A stretch of DNA of 64,000 bases from contig RQOG01000046.1 of NCBI GenBank assembly GCA_003854985.1, forward strand, positions 1 to 64,000, read 5' to 3'. The notes below the pieces were generated by a model that was not told where the DNA came from, ran no database searches, and saw only the letters and a list, made by a program, of their open reading frames with translations. The position numbers and the translations under genes are program-made. Shown one piece after another: positions 16,488-26,381 of this stretch. Source of the stretch: Calditrichota bacterium. GTDB taxonomy: Bacteria > Calditrichota > Calditrichia > Calditrichales > Calditrichaceae. The first letter of the stretch is position 1, and each line of letters starts with the position of its first letter.

Positions 16488-17453
16488 ATGAATAATATAG
16501 AAGTATCAATAATAATCATTGCTTATAATGAACAAGAAACAATTGGGACTTGTATAAAATCTTTAATTGAAGTATTTAATAGTATAGAAGAATCATACGA
16601 AATTATTTTAATAGATTCGGGTTCTTCAGATGACACGATTAAGATAGCCCAAAAATACCCCATAAAGATTTTTAAATACAGTAATGGAGAAAAAAATGCT
16701 TCAATTTCTCGTTATTTTGGATTAAATAAATCATTTGGTAAATATATTCTACATGTGGATGGTGACATTGTAATAGATAAAAATTGGATAGTATCTGCGC
16801 TGAATATCATCAAAAATAATGAAAACTTAGGAGCGATTGGTGGTTATTTATCGGAAAAATATAATGATGGTTCCTTTTCTGAATATCGTTTTCCAGTAAA
16901 CAGGAAATACGTAAATGAAGATTCGATCTCAGGTTTAGCGCTTTTCAGAAAAGATGCTATAATAGAAGCAGGGAATTGGAATATTAATTTGAGATCAGGA
17001 GAAGAAGTTGATTTAAGCCTTAGGATAATGTACGAAGCAGGATATGATATCTGGTTGATTCCACAAAGAATGGGGATTCATTACACCGAAAAATTAGGAT
17101 CAGTTAAGAACTTCTATAATCATCTTAAAAGTAACAGGCTTATTGCAACTGGTATATTATTCAGATTGAGTAGGTTTAAACTAAAATACTTAAAGTTTCA
17201 TTTAAAACGCAGTGATGAAATTGTTATTCAATTCCCGATAATGTTTGCATATTTCAGCTCCGTTTTTATATATCTGCCGTTTATTCTCATAGTATTAATT
17301 TTCGACATTCTTTATTCCTACTCAAAACGTGGTAATATAAAACAGGCAATTATAATGTTTTTTACTACAAAGCTATATGCTATGGGAACATTATATGGCT
17401 TTTTATGTCCCATAAAACATAAAAAAATAGGTAAGGTTTATAAGTTGAATTAA
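16488..17453 (+). CDS. GT2 glycosyltransferase
   Basis: The 321-residue enzyme has the GT-A hallmarks V-S-I-I-I-I-A-Y-N-E (6-15), L-I-D-S-G-S-S-D-D-T (41-50) and metal-binding D-G-D (91-93). The later G-L-A-L-F-R and R-S-G-E-E-V-D-L-S-L-R blocks hold the probable catalytic acid and product-helix region. Residues about 245-275 form one or two hydrophobic helices, so it is likely anchored to the inner membrane. The stop is one base before the next ATG, indicating translational coupling with the GT4 gene that follows. Donor and acceptor are unknown. Confidence 0.85.
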   Translation: MNNIEVSIIIIAYNEQETIGTCIKSLIEVFNSIEESYEIILIDSGSSDDTIKIAQKYPIKIFKYSNGEKNASISRYFGLNKSFGKYILHVDGDIVIDKNWIVSALNIIKNNENLGAIGGYLSEKYNDGSFSEYRFPVNRKYVNEDSISGLALFRKDAIIEAGNWNINLRSGEEVDLSLRIMYEAGYDIWLIPQRMGIHYTEKLGSVKNFYNHLKSNRLIATGILFRLSRFKLKYLKFHLKRSDEIVIQFPIMFAYFSSVFIYLPFILIVLIFDILYSYSKRGNIKQAIIMFFTTKLYAMGTLYGFLCPIKHKKIGKVYKLN

Positions 17454-17454
17454 A

Positions 17455-18555
17455 ATGCGAGTTCTTTTTTTATTTGAAATGAATATTTTAGAAAAAAATT
17501 ATAGAAATTTTAATTTTTTTCAAAGACTAAATTACTTTTCATCTCATTGCGATACTATGTTAATCAAACGGAAAAATAAGTTAGTGGATCCTTATTTTAT
17601 TGGCAAAATACAATTTATAGAATGTCCCTTTACTAATATTTTTTTTTATTTGTTTTTTTTAGTATTCTGGACAATAAAAGAACGTCAGAAATTTGATGTA
17701 ATTATTACTGGTCCGGGAATTGTAAATTTTGCAACGTATTTTATATCCGTATTTACTAAAAAAAAATGGGTGATTGATATTTGGGATATCCCATTCAGGG
17801 ATATGAAAAAAACTACAATAAGTAAAGTTAAAAATAAAATTGAAATTGAAATATTAAAAAGGATTTTAAAAAGAGCTGATTTATATATTACATCTATAAT
17901 TGTTCATTATGAACTTGAACAACTTAAACTCGATCCAAAAAAAATTAGAAAATACAAGAATGCTATATATCTTCAAGAAATTCCTTTATTGAAGCCACGA
18001 TTAAGTCATAATGAATTTATACTTCTAGTACAGCGTAGTTCTTTCGATGGAGAATACGGATTAAACCTAATAATTGATACATTTAAATTAGTGTCAAAGT
18101 ATATTAATTCCCGTTTATATATTATTGGTAGGATTAATCAGCACGTTGTAAAAGATACTTTAGATAGGAAAATTAAAGATCATATTATTTTTACAGGGTT
18201 TATAGATCATACTGAAGTGATGCAGTATATAGCTAATGCTCATGTATGTATTATTCCTTATCCGCAAATAGTAGATTTACAGCAAATTTATCCCATTAAG
18301 GTTATTGAATATTTGGCTATGAGCAAAGCGATTGTTTATAGCAATGTTGAAGGTGTTGTAGAACAGATAGGAGGGGCAGGAATTTTAGTTGATCCGCCTA
18401 CTGCAAATAATTTTGCAAAATCTATTATATTTTTATATAAAAATCCTGATAAAAGGAAAAAATTGGAAAAACTTGCTAAAAAAAGATCTAAAGAGTTTGA
18501 TGAATATAAAAAAAATGAACAAATATTTAATGAAATCAAAGCGGTTATTAAATGA
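17455..18555 (+). CDS. GT4-like glycosyltransferase
   Basis: The 366-residue protein has the GT-B arrangement: an N-terminal domain with a hydrophobic patch near 60-75 (membrane association), then a C-terminal Rossmann domain with V-Q-R-S-S-F-D-G-E-Y-G, I-I-G-R, F-T-G-F-I-D-H and P-I-K-V-I-E-Y-L-A-M-S in the nucleotide-sugar site. It begins one base after the GT2 gene and overlaps the next gene by four bases (ATGA), so the three form a coupled block. It probably extends the lipid-linked repeat unit in the cytoplasm. Confidence 0.82.
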   Translation: MRVLFLFEMNILEKNYRNFNFFQRLNYFSSHCDTMLIKRKNKLVDPYFIGKIQFIECPFTNIFFYLFFLVFWTIKERQKFDVIITGPGIVNFATYFISVFTKKKWVIDIWDIPFRDMKKTTISKVKNKIEIEILKRILKRADLYITSIIVHYELEQLKLDPKKIRKYKNAIYLQEIPLLKPRLSHNEFILLVQRSSFDGEYGLNLIIDTFKLVSKYINSRLYIIGRINQHVVKDTLDRKIKDHIIFTGFIDHTEVMQYIANAHVCIIPYPQIVDLQQIYPIKVIEYLAMSKAIVYSNVEGVVEQIGGAGILVDPPTANNFAKSIIFLYKNPDKRKKLEKLAKKRSKEFDEYKKNEQIFNEIKAVIK

Positions 18556-20009
18556 ATACATATTTTTCTTCAAAGAGTAATACCGTAATTAGAAATTCTA
18601 AAAAAAAGATAGCAAGATTTAACTATATTATTTTGGTTTTATATATATTTGCTATTTTCTATATAAGATTTTTTACAGAAAATTGGATAATTTTACCTCG
18701 TATATTTCAATTTATCGATCTTGGAATGGTTTTATTAACATTTATTTTAATTGTAACATGGATATTGAGGGGAAAAAGATTAAAATCAAACGGTATTAAT
18801 TCAAATTTATTAATTGGATATATTTTTATTTTATTAATTTCAAGTACTTTTAATATAATGCGCCTTGACCCAGCTGTATTAGGGACATATTTATTATTAC
18901 AATTTGGCCCTTTGGTGTTTTTTGTTTTTTTTCTAACTGCAAATTTTAATTATATCGTTATAAAAAAAATATTAAAGATTATATTCTTTACAGCTATAAT
19001 TCAAATCATTTTTTCAATATTTCAAGTACCTAAAGCTTTAGCGCAATCACCGGATTGGATCAATGGTACTTTTGGATGGAATAGTACTCAAATGCTTTGT
19101 TTCTTATCGACTTTTCTTTTTTGTGTTTTATCTTACTTTAGGGTTACAAGAAACAAAAAATATCGTAAAATAATTATTTTTATTTTAATGTTTGTAGTTT
19201 TTATTTTTTATATAGCAAGTTGGCGGGCTTTATGGATTTCATTTCCGTTAACTATAATCATTTTATTCTCTCTGGCTAAAGGCGGTTCGCATAAAATAAA
19301 GCAAATTTCCTTGATTGTGGGTATTATGTTAATTGTATTTAGTTTTTTTTATCAATTTACATCTATATATGGAGAAACTTATTCATATGAAAATAAAAGA
19401 ATTATAAAGTATTTAAATTTTAATTATAAAATAACAGATATCGGAAAAGTGAGAGCATTTTTATCGGTATTTAAAATGTACGGAGAAAATCCTGGTACTT
19501 TATTTTGGGGTGCCGGTCCAGGAACTTATGGAAGCCGTGCTTATAAAACATTTGCTCTTTCGTATGGCGGCAAGACAGATGTTACAGCAGGATTTGTTAA
19601 AACAAATTATTCAACAGATGTTGCCGAAAAGTATCTTTATAAATATGGCGGAGATGATTTTAGACCTATTACAAGTTCTTCTACATTACATGGATGGCAG
19701 AGTAGTTATGTATCCCTTTTAGGAGAAACAGGGATTTTGGGATTTTTTTTTGTAATAGGTATATACATTTCTTTATTTAAGTATCTTTATCGACTTCATC
19801 AAAGGTCCTTTGATCCTCTTAGTTATTCTTTAACATTGGGACTTATGGGATCTCTAATATTTTTAGCCCAGGTTTCTATCTTTGATGATTACTTAGCCAC
19901 ATTTCGGGTAACTTTACCAACATGGATGCTTATTGCAGTCACTATTCATTATTTTAAGTTAAATGCTGACAAATGGATGAAGAAAATTATAGCGATTAAA
20001 CAGAATTAG
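18552..20009 (+). CDS. Wzy/WaaL-type O-antigen polymerase or ligase
   Basis: The 485-residue protein has around 11-12 membrane helices and a large periplasmic loop near 265-380 containing G-A-G-P-G-T-Y-G and S-S-S-T-L-H-G-W-Q, then Y-V-S-L-L-G-E-T-G-I-L-G, the signature of the O-antigen ligase (Wzy_C) family. Such proteins polymerise repeat units or ligate the glycan to lipid A core in the periplasm; sequence alone does not separate the two. The A-S-W-R-A-L-W block in the middle is also typical. It overlaps the preceding GT4 by four bases, and the next gene begins immediately after its stop. Confidence 0.83.
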   Translation: MNTYFSSKSNTVIRNSKKKIARFNYIILVLYIFAIFYIRFFTENWIILPRIFQFIDLGMVLLTFILIVTWILRGKRLKSNGINSNLLIGYIFILLISSTFNIMRLDPAVLGTYLLLQFGPLVFFVFFLTANFNYIVIKKILKIIFFTAIIQIIFSIFQVPKALAQSPDWINGTFGWNSTQMLCFLSTFLFCVLSYFRVTRNKKYRKIIIFILMFVVFIFYIASWRALWISFPLTIIILFSLAKGGSHKIKQISLIVGIMLIVFSFFYQFTSIYGETYSYENKRIIKYLNFNYKITDIGKVRAFLSVFKMYGENPGTLFWGAGPGTYGSRAYKTFALSYGGKTDVTAGFVKTNYSTDVAEKYLYKYGGDDFRPITSSSTLHGWQSSYVSLLGETGILGFFFVIGIYISLFKYLYRLHQRSFDPLSYSLTLGLMGSLIFLAQVSIFDDYLATFRVTLPTWMLIAVTIHYFKLNADKWMKKIIAIKQN

Positions 20010-21164
20010 ATGATAAAAGTTGTAATAATTCAAGCATTCCTGCCACCTTATCGGATAGGTTTGTTTAATGCACTAGGACAATTTGATGATATTGAATTAC
20101 ATATAATGTTGCTATCATCAAAAAAGAAAAATAAACCTGAATGGGATAATATTACAGATAATGCCGGTTTTAATAAACATTATTGTAAGGGAATTCACCT
20201 CCGTTTGTCTCATGAAAGAACTGTGCATATTAATCATGACGTTATAAAAATATTAGTTAAACTCAAACCGGATTTAATCATCTTTGGTGGTTTTAATATC
20301 AGTAGCTTTCAAGCTGTAATTTATTCTAAATTAGCCGGAATCCCATGTATATTATGGTCTGAAGCAACAAAATATACAGAACAAAATGTATCTTATTTAA
20401 GATATAAATTCAGGCAATGGATTGCTAAAAAATCAACCTCATTTTTATCAGCAGGTAAAATGGCTAGTGACTATTTAAACACACTATTAAAAGAGAAAAT
20501 AAAGAAGCCAATTTTTGTTGGTTATAATTCAGTTGATGTTAATCTTTATCAAATTAAAAAATCACAAATATCTAATAATGATTTAATTCATTTTAAAAAA
20601 AAATTTTCCGGAAAAGTTCTATTATTTGTTGGACAATTTATTGAGAGAAAGGGCGTTATAGAGTTATTTGAAGTTTACAAAGAATTATATAAGAAACAAG
20701 AAGATATTAATTTGATTATGCTAGGAAGCGGCCCCATGGAAAACAAATTAAAATCTTATATAAATGATTACTCACTGAAGAATATATTTTTCCCTGGTTT
20801 TATTAATCAAAATGAAATTGCTAAATATTTTGCTGTAGCGGATATATTTATACTTTTAAGTCATTATGATTGTAATCCTCTCGTTATTTATGAAGCGTTG
20901 TCATTTGGACTACCAATAATAGCATCAAAACAAGTCGGAAATACTCCTGAATTTGTTCAAGATGGAATTAATGGATTCGTTGCAGATTATAAGGACATCA
21001 CATATATTGAACAAAAAGTAGACCAAATACTTTCTGATGATGATTTACTTAAAATTTTTTCTAAAAATTCTTTATTACTTAGTAAAAATGTATCGCATGA
21101 GAAAGTAGCAAAAACTTTTTATGATGCAATACAAAATACATTACATTTTTATGCCAATAATTAA
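20010..21164 (+). CDS. GT4 glycosyltransferase
   Basis: The 384-residue GT-B protein begins V-V-I-I-Q-A-F-L-P-P-Y-R with a classical start for the acceptor domain. Its donor domain has F-V-G-Q-F-I-E-R-K-G, L-G-S-G-P, F-P-G-F-I and the E-x7-E region N-P-L-V-I-Y-E-A-L-S-F-G-L-P. It starts directly after the Wzy/WaaL-like gene. The family retains stereochemistry and uses nucleotide-activated sugars at the cytoplasmic membrane face. Specificity cannot be deduced. Confidence 0.87.
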   Translation: MIKVVIIQAFLPPYRIGLFNALGQFDDIELHIMLLSSKKKNKPEWDNITDNAGFNKHYCKGIHLRLSHERTVHINHDVIKILVKLKPDLIIFGGFNISSFQAVIYSKLAGIPCILWSEATKYTEQNVSYLRYKFRQWIAKKSTSFLSAGKMASDYLNTLLKEKIKKPIFVGYNSVDVNLYQIKKSQISNNDLIHFKKKFSGKVLLFVGQFIERKGVIELFEVYKELYKKQEDINLIMLGSGPMENKLKSYINDYSLKNIFFPGFINQNEIAKYFAVADIFILLSHYDCNPLVIYEALSFGLPIIASKQVGNTPEFVQDGINGFVADYKDITYIEQKVDQILSDDDLLKIFSKNSLLLSKNVSHEKVAKTFYDAIQNTLHFYANN

Positions 21165-21201
21165 TAATATAAAAATATAATTAGATTTATATTTATTATC
21201 A

Positions 21202-22317
21202 GTGAAAATATTATTCATCGGCTCCTTACCTCCACCATACCACGGGGTTACGGTACAAAATCAACGTTTGCTAAATTCTAAACTACAGGATATTTTTAAA
21301 ATAATTCATTTGGATACGACCGATAAACGTGATCTTAATAATCTCGGTAAAATCGACATTGGCAATATTTGGCTTGGGATCAGTCATCTTTTCAGGTTAC
21401 TTTCTTTAGTTATTAGAAATAGGCCTGATATTATCTATCTGACTGTTGCACAAAATACAGTCGCGTTTTTACGGGATGGGTTGTTTATTTTATTAAGTAA
21501 AATTTTTTCGCGAGCTAAAGTGGTTATCCATTTTCGAGGAGGGAATTATTACAACTTTTACTCAGATTCACTATGGCTTTTAAGAAAATTTATGGATTTA
21601 GTTTATAATTATAGTGATTATGGTATTGTCCTGGGTAAAAATCTTATAAGCATGGTATCCAAATGGTTTGATGAGAAAAAAATTTTTGTGATACCTAATG
21701 GCACTGATTTTTTCGTTGATATATCAAAAAGGAAAAAGGATTTTTCGGAAATTAATATTGGCTATATTGGCTTTTTAGGACCTGAGAAGGGTACTTATGA
21801 ATTACTAAATATTTTCGAAGAATTAAGCACTGAATACTCTGATATTAAATTGATTTTAGCCGGTGAATTTGCTTATGGCAACATAGAGTTTAAAGAAGAT
21901 TTTCTAAAAAAAATAGCTACAAGTAAATATAAACATAATATAATTCTATCGGGTAAAATAATTGATAAACAAAAACAAGATTTTTTTCTTAATACAGATA
22001 TTTTTGCTTTTCCTTCATGGATCGAAGGCCATCCCAATGTTATCCTCGAAGCTATGGCCGCTAGTTGTCCGATTGTAGCTTCGGATGTGGGCGCTGTTTC
22101 TGAATCTGTTTTGGATGGATATAATGGATTTTTGGTTCCAGCCAGAGAAGAGGGGAAATTTAAAGTCAAACTATCTGAACTAATTAAAAATGAAGAATTG
22201 AGAAAAAAAATGGGAGAAAATTCTTTTTTACTTTATAAAGAAAAATTTACCAGCGATATCAATATTGATAAGATTATTAATGCGTTTCAAATTGCAGGTA
22301 CTGAACAATGCGTTTAA
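21202..22317 (+). CDS. GT4 glycosyltransferase
   Basis: The 371-residue GT-B protein has the glycine-containing N-terminal loop L-P-P-P-Y-H-G-V-T (10-18), then G-F-L-G-P-E-K-G-T, F-P-S-W-I-E-G-H-P-N-V-I-L-E-A-M-A (donor site with the paired acidic residues) and D-G-Y-N-G-F-L-V-P. The start is GTG at 21202. The 3' end overlaps the acyltransferase gene by ten bases, so the two are coupled. GC rises towards its 3' end, the first sign that the AT-rich island is ending. Confidence 0.87.
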   Translation: MKILFIGSLPPPYHGVTVQNQRLLNSKLQDIFKIIHLDTTDKRDLNNLGKIDIGNIWLGISHLFRLLSLVIRNRPDIIYLTVAQNTVAFLRDGLFILLSKIFSRAKVVIHFRGGNYYNFYSDSLWLLRKFMDLVYNYSDYGIVLGKNLISMVSKWFDEKKIFVIPNGTDFFVDISKRKKDFSEINIGYIGFLGPEKGTYELLNIFEELSTEYSDIKLILAGEFAYGNIEFKEDFLKKIATSKYKHNIILSGKIIDKQKQDFFLNTDIFAFPSWIEGHPNVILEAMAASCPIVASDVGAVSESVLDGYNGFLVPAREEGKFKVKLSELIKNEELRKKMGENSFLLYKEKFTSDINIDKIINAFQIAGTEQCV

Positions 22318-22970
22318 CCGATCAACAGTCACAAGTAAAACCAATTGTAAGAGCAATTCAATCCAAATGGAAATTGATGGATCTTGTTAAAAGTATATTG
22401 TTTACTCCGTTTTATCGCTTATATTTCTTAGTTAAAAATGTAAAATGGCAAGCTGGCTGGCGGATTTACGGCAAACCTGTTATTCATAAAACCAAAGGGA
22501 GCAAAATTGTTATTGGTAAAAATTTTACGGCCCGATCCTGGTTTACCTGTAATCCCATCGGCATTGATAATCCGGTCTTTTTAACCACCTGGAACCCCGG
22601 TGCGGAAATCATCATTGGCGATAACGTGGGCGTCTCCGGGACGGTAATCTGTTCGTATCAAAAAATTACCATCGGCAATAATGTAATGATCGGTGCCAAT
22701 GCCCGCATATTTGATACGGATTTTCATCCCATTGATCCCGGTACACGGCGTTATGGAACCGAAGATGTTCAGGTCAGCCCGGTTATTATTGGGGACAATG
22801 TTTTAATCGGATCCAATTCCATTGTGATGAAAGGGGTGACCATTGGCGAAAATTCTATTATAGGCGCGGGAAGTATTGTGGTAAAAGATATTCCCGCTAA
22901 TTGTATCGCAGCGGGTAATCCTGCTAAGGTGATTAAAGAAATAATGTCCACGAAAGACACGGATTATTAA
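22308..22970 (+). CDS. Hexapeptide-repeat (LbH) acyltransferase
   Basis: The 220-residue protein has a basic N-terminal helix and then left-handed beta-helix hexapeptide repeats (I-I-I-G-D-N, I-T-I-G-N-N, V-I-I-G-D-N, V-T-I-G-E-N) with the extended D-F-H-P-I-D-P loop that carries the catalytic histidine, and the closing A-A-G-N-P-A-K-V-I-K. This is the WbbJ/xenobiotic-type O-acetyltransferase layout, acting with acetyl-CoA on a sugar in the cytoplasm. The first 130 bases are AT-rich like the upstream locus and the rest is clearly GC-richer, an abrupt composition step near 22440. Confidence 0.85.
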   Translation: MRLTDQQSQVKPIVRAIQSKWKLMDLVKSILFTPFYRLYFLVKNVKWQAGWRIYGKPVIHKTKGSKIVIGKNFTARSWFTCNPIGIDNPVFLTTWNPGAEIIIGDNVGVSGTVICSYQKITIGNNVMIGANARIFDTDFHPIDPGTRRYGTEDVQVSPVIIGDNVLIGSNSIVMKGVTIGENSIIGAGSIVVKDIPANCIAAGNPAKVIKEIMSTKDTDY

Positions 22971-23010
22971 TAAAATATCACGAATTAGATTCTTAAAATT
23001 TTCTGAATAT

Positions 23011-23027
23011 ATCTGTGTAATTAGTGG
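23011..23027 (+). repeat. Short R2-like tail before a start codon
   Basis: ATCTGTGTAATTAGTGG resembles the shared end of R2 (CTGTGTGTAATCAGTG...AGTGG) with one unit missing, and it runs directly into the ATG at 23028. It is short, so resemblance by chance is possible. Confidence 0.35.
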
Positions 23028-24203
23028 ATGAAATCATTGAAAATACTGCTTATAATACATAACCAGGCCGGGACAGGACCTTATGAAAAGGTTTTGGAAA
23101 TGGCCGAAAGTCTGGCCAACGCAGGGCAGGAAATTACCCTTTTATGCACTTCTGCAAAAAACAATTTTCGTTTTTCCTGTTCATCTTCTGATAAACTGAC
23201 AATTGTTGAGAGTCCTGATCTGTTATGGGGTCAACTGCGCCAGGGAATAGATTTATGGAATATTGCCCGGCGCATTCTTTTTTTAAGGCAATTTGATTTT
23301 GATCTGATACATGCGATTGACTGCCGGCCGGCGGTTATCCTGCCTGCCTTATGGCTGAAATGGCGAAAGAAAATTCCGCTGGTTTTAAGCTGGTGGGACT
23401 GGTTCGGTCGCGGTGGGATTGCAATGGAAAGATCTGGTTGGTTATATGCAAAAACACTTGGAAGTATTGAAACTTTTTTTGAAGAGTATTTTAGAAAATA
23501 TGCAGATCAGGCGACTGTTATTAGTCATACTTTATATAAAAGATTAAATGATCTCGGTTATCCGCGTAAAAAAATTCATTTAATTCGCGTCGGTTGTAAA
23601 CCAAAAAAGAGCGCTTATTTTGATAAAATGGAAATACGTAAAATTTTTAATCTACCTGAAAAAAAAATTATCTTTTGTTATGCAGGCACACTTTATGAAA
23701 ACGATCTGCAATTACTTCTGAATGCGCTTAGTATAATAAAATCAAAATGCGTAGAAATGCCGCTTACAATTTTAATAGGAAAACATTATATCGAGCCATC
23801 TGTTATAAATAAGCTTAATATAATAACGACTGGTTATTTAAGTTCAATAAATGAAGTAAATCAATATATGTCAGCCTCTGATTATGGACTTATTCCTATG
23901 GTTACAAGTATCGCTAATAAAGCCCGCTGGCCTTCAAAAATTGGGGATTATTTATCCGCAGGTTTGCCCCTTCTTGCCACGCCCGTCAGTGATCTTCCTT
24001 TAATTTTTAAAAAATATCGAATCGGGATGGTTTCTAAAAAAGGAGATGCAGACAGCTATGCGGATATTTTATATTATGCGGTTAATATAAGTAATTCGGA
24101 GTATCAATTTATGCATAAAACCGCCTTTAGTTTTATTGATCAGGAACTCAACTGGGAAATTATATCAAATCATCTTTTAAAGATATATCAACTTTCCAAT
24201 TAA
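23028..24203 (+). CDS. GT4-like glycosyltransferase
   Basis: The 391-residue GT-B protein has an N-terminal half with G-T-G-P-Y-E-K (15-21) and H-A-I-D-C-R-P-A-V-I-L-P. The C-terminal half has F-C-Y-A-G-T-L, and S-A-S-D-Y-G-L-I-P followed by P-S-K-I-G-D-Y-L-S-A-G-L-P-L in the donor pocket; the usual E-x7-E acidic pair is less clear than in its neighbours. The first 430 bases have ordinary GC and the remainder is AT-rich, suggesting a mosaic gene. It is separated by 57 bases from the acyltransferase and by 137 from the initiating sugar transferase. Confidence 0.8.
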   Translation: MKSLKILLIIHNQAGTGPYEKVLEMAESLANAGQEITLLCTSAKNNFRFSCSSSDKLTIVESPDLLWGQLRQGIDLWNIARRILFLRQFDFDLIHAIDCRPAVILPALWLKWRKKIPLVLSWWDWFGRGGIAMERSGWLYAKTLGSIETFFEEYFRKYADQATVISHTLYKRLNDLGYPRKKIHLIRVGCKPKKSAYFDKMEIRKIFNLPEKKIIFCYAGTLYENDLQLLLNALSIIKSKCVEMPLTILIGKHYIEPSVINKLNIITTGYLSSINEVNQYMSASDYGLIPMVTSIANKARWPSKIGDYLSAGLPLLATPVSDLPLIFKKYRIGMVSKKGDADSYADILYYAVNISNSEYQFMHKTAFSFIDQELNWEIISNHLLKIYQLSN

Positions 24204-24340
24204 TTGTGAATATAAATATTATAAAAAGCTGTAATCGAAATTTGAATTTGTCATCTAAAAAAAATTGTTGTATTTTTAACATTAGAAAATAATATATTTG
24301 TTTTATTATTATTAACGAATTATTGGTTTTTTATTACAAT

Positions 24341-25759
24341 ATGATAGCAGGAAAGTATCGATTTTTTAAAAACTTAGCATTAACTCTGGATATATTTGCC
24401 GGGTTAATTGCGTTTTATATAGGTTTTGTTGTCAAGGAATTTTTTTTACCTTACGATATTCGTGGAGTAAATGTAACAGATGAATTCTGGATTACACTTA
24501 TAATCAGTGTAATTGTTTTCTACTTTTGGAGCCAGAGGTTTAATATTTATGATTCGCTTAATTATAAAAATTTTAAAAATATTACTCTTAATACCTTTTA
24601 TATTATCACAAGTTCAGGATTAACTTTATTTACTTTCTTTTTTATTTTCAGGTTTCAATCCATAAGCCGTATTTTTATTTCTCTATATCTTGTATTATCA
24701 TTTTTTTTGATAATATTAAGTCGCCTGTTAATGCAGTATATTTTACGTGAAAACAGAAGACAAGGTGTACTAAAAAGGAATATTATTATTGTTGGCACAG
24801 GCGAGCAGGCGAAGGAGTTTATATCCATTTTACAAAATCACGAATTCTGGAGAATGAATATTGTAGGCCTGCTGGATATTAATGAAAAGTTTGTCGGTGA
24901 AATGAAACATGGTTTTAAAATTATAGGAACAATTAAAGAATTGAAGCAAATATTGTTAAACCAACCTATTGATGAAGTGGTATATGCTGTTTCAATTGAT
25001 AGGATGAATAATTTAAAGGAGGTTCTTGATACATGTGAAGAAGTTGGTGTAACAACCAGAGTCACATCCAACTTTTTTAATATGATGATTTCCAAAACAA
25101 GAATTGAGCATCTGAATGGTTTACCGATTTTGACTTATTCACCAATACCTGATTTTTATGCTTCATTAATAATAAAACGAGTTATCGATATTCTATTATC
25201 AATAATTGTCTTGATTGTTTTTTCTCCGTTCTTTTTAATTATTGCCATATTAATAAAGCTTGGTTCTCCGGGTCCCCTATTATTTGTGCAGAAAAGGTTA
25301 GGGTTAAATGGCCGTCAATTCAAAATGTATAAACTTAGAACTATGGTTGAAAATGCAGAAACAATAAAAGAAGAATTTCAATTTAAAAATGAAATGAGCG
25401 GCCCGGTATTTAAAATAAAAAAAGATCCAAGGATAACAGGAATCGGTTCTTTTCTAAGAAAAACAAGTCTCGATGAATTTCCGCAATTTGTTAATGTTCT
25501 GAGAGGTGAAATGAGTATTGTAGGTCCCCGTCCTCCGGTTCCGCAGGAAGTTAAAAATTACGAACCCTGGCAGCGCAGACGCCTCTCTATGCGTCCAGGT
25601 CTTACATGCTTATGGCAAATTTCCGGCAGAAGCCATATTAGCTTTGATGAATGGATGAAACTTGATTTAAAATATATTGATAATTGGTCATTATGGCTGG
25701 ATTTCAAAATTATTTTTAAAACTATTCCTGTTGTTTTACTTGGTAAAGGCGCCTATTAG
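24341..25759 (+). CDS. Initiating undecaprenyl-phosphate sugar-1-phosphate transferase
   Basis: From the ATG at 24341 (TTG at 24323 is the alternative) the protein has 472 residues. It has four to five N-terminal membrane helices, then a Rossmann-like domain ([11 protein letters not shown]), then another hydrophobic segment and the catalytic PNPT domain. That domain carries K-R-V-I-D-I, F-V-Q-K-R-L-G, M-Y-K-L-R-T-M, S-L-D-E-F-P-Q, I-V-G-P-R-P and L-W-Q-I-S-G-R-S. This is the WbaP/WcaJ bacterial sugar transferase family, which starts the repeat unit by moving a hexose-1-phosphate to undecaprenyl phosphate in the inner membrane. Its position last among the locus genes is unusual but not unique. 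Confidence 0.9.
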   Translation: MIAGKYRFFKNLALTLDIFAGLIAFYIGFVVKEFFLPYDIRGVNVTDEFWITLIISVIVFYFWSQRFNIYDSLNYKNFKNITLNTFYIITSSGLTLFTFFFIFRFQSISRIFISLYLVLSFFLIILSRLLMQYILRENRRQGVLKRNIIIVGTGEQAKEFISILQNHEFWRMNIVGLLDINEKFVGEMKHGFKIIGTIKELKQILLNQPIDEVVYAVSIDRMNNLKEVLDTCEEVGVTTRVTSNFFNMMISKTRIEHLNGLPILTYSPIPDFYASLIIKRVIDILLSIIVLIVFSPFFLIIAILIKLGSPGPLLFVQKRLGLNGRQFKMYKLRTMVENAETIKEEFQFKNEMSGPVFKIKKDPRITGIGSFLRKTSLDEFPQFVNVLRGEMSIVGPRPPVPQEVKNYEPWQRRRLSMRPGLTCLWQISGRSHISFDEWMKLDLKYIDNWSLWLDFKIIFKTIPVVLLGKGAY

Positions 25760-25795
25760 TAGACGCTTTTATACTATTTCTTTCTTTTAAAAATT

Positions 25796-26326
25796 ATGGT
25801 AAAAGTTTTTTTTCTTGATCGTGATGGAATCATCAATAAAAAGCCTACTATCCATCGCTATGTAACCAAATGGGATGAATTTAAATTTAATCCGGATATT
25901 TTCCCGGTGTTAAAATCCCTGGCTGAAAAAGGTTTTCGCTTTGTTGTTATTACCAACCAGCAGGGAATCGGTAAAGGTGAATACACCGAAGAGACTCTGG
26001 CTGAAATTCACCGGAATATGATTAATGAATTGGATATTAAAGGCATTCATATTGATGGGGTTTTCCACTGTCCTCACCTGGAAAGCGATAATTGTTTTTG
26101 CCGGAAACCTAAACCGGGTCTTTTATATAAGGCCATGAATGAATTGAATTTTACCATTGATCTAAAAAACTCGTTCTTCCTCGGCGATTCGTATTCCGAT
26201 ATAAAAGCCGGTAACGCCTTTGGGATTAAAACAATTTTAATAGGTCCTGAATCGAAAGAGGAACTCATCCAGCCTGATTACCGGATCGATAAACTTACGG
26301 ATATTAAAAAATTGTTTGAAGATTAG
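25796..26326 (+). CDS. gmhB: HAD-IIIA phosphatase, GmhB/HisB-N-like
   Basis: The 176-residue protein has the HAD nucleophile and acid D8-x-D10 in F-L-D-R-D-G, motif II T-N-Q-Q-G, motif III lysine in C-R-K-P-K-P-G, and motif IV G-D-S-Y-S-D (Asp131, Asp135). The zinc-binding loop C92-x-H94...C100-x-C102 is characteristic of D,D-heptose 1,7-bisphosphate phosphatase and the N-domain of HisB. GmhB makes ADP-heptose precursors for LPS core or glycoproteins. No other heptose gene is visible here, so histidinol-phosphate or another sugar phosphate remains possible. It follows the sugar transferase by 36 bases. Confidence 0.8.
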   Translation: MVKVFFLDRDGIINKKPTIHRYVTKWDEFKFNPDIFPVLKSLAEKGFRFVVITNQQGIGKGEYTEETLAEIHRNMINELDIKGIHIDGVFHCPHLESDNCFCRKPKPGLLYKAMNELNFTIDLKNSFFLGDSYSDIKAGNAFGIKTILIGPESKEELIQPDYRIDKLTDIKKLFED

Positions 26327-26381
26327 CCAATAAATGTAAAACAAGACAATCCAAAACTTAAACCAATAAAGAATAACTGAA

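Noticed and set aside
25796-26326. Complete ADP-heptose pathway in the locus
   Set aside because: Only the GmhB-like phosphatase is present; no gmhA, hldE or hldD-like gene was seen in the window.
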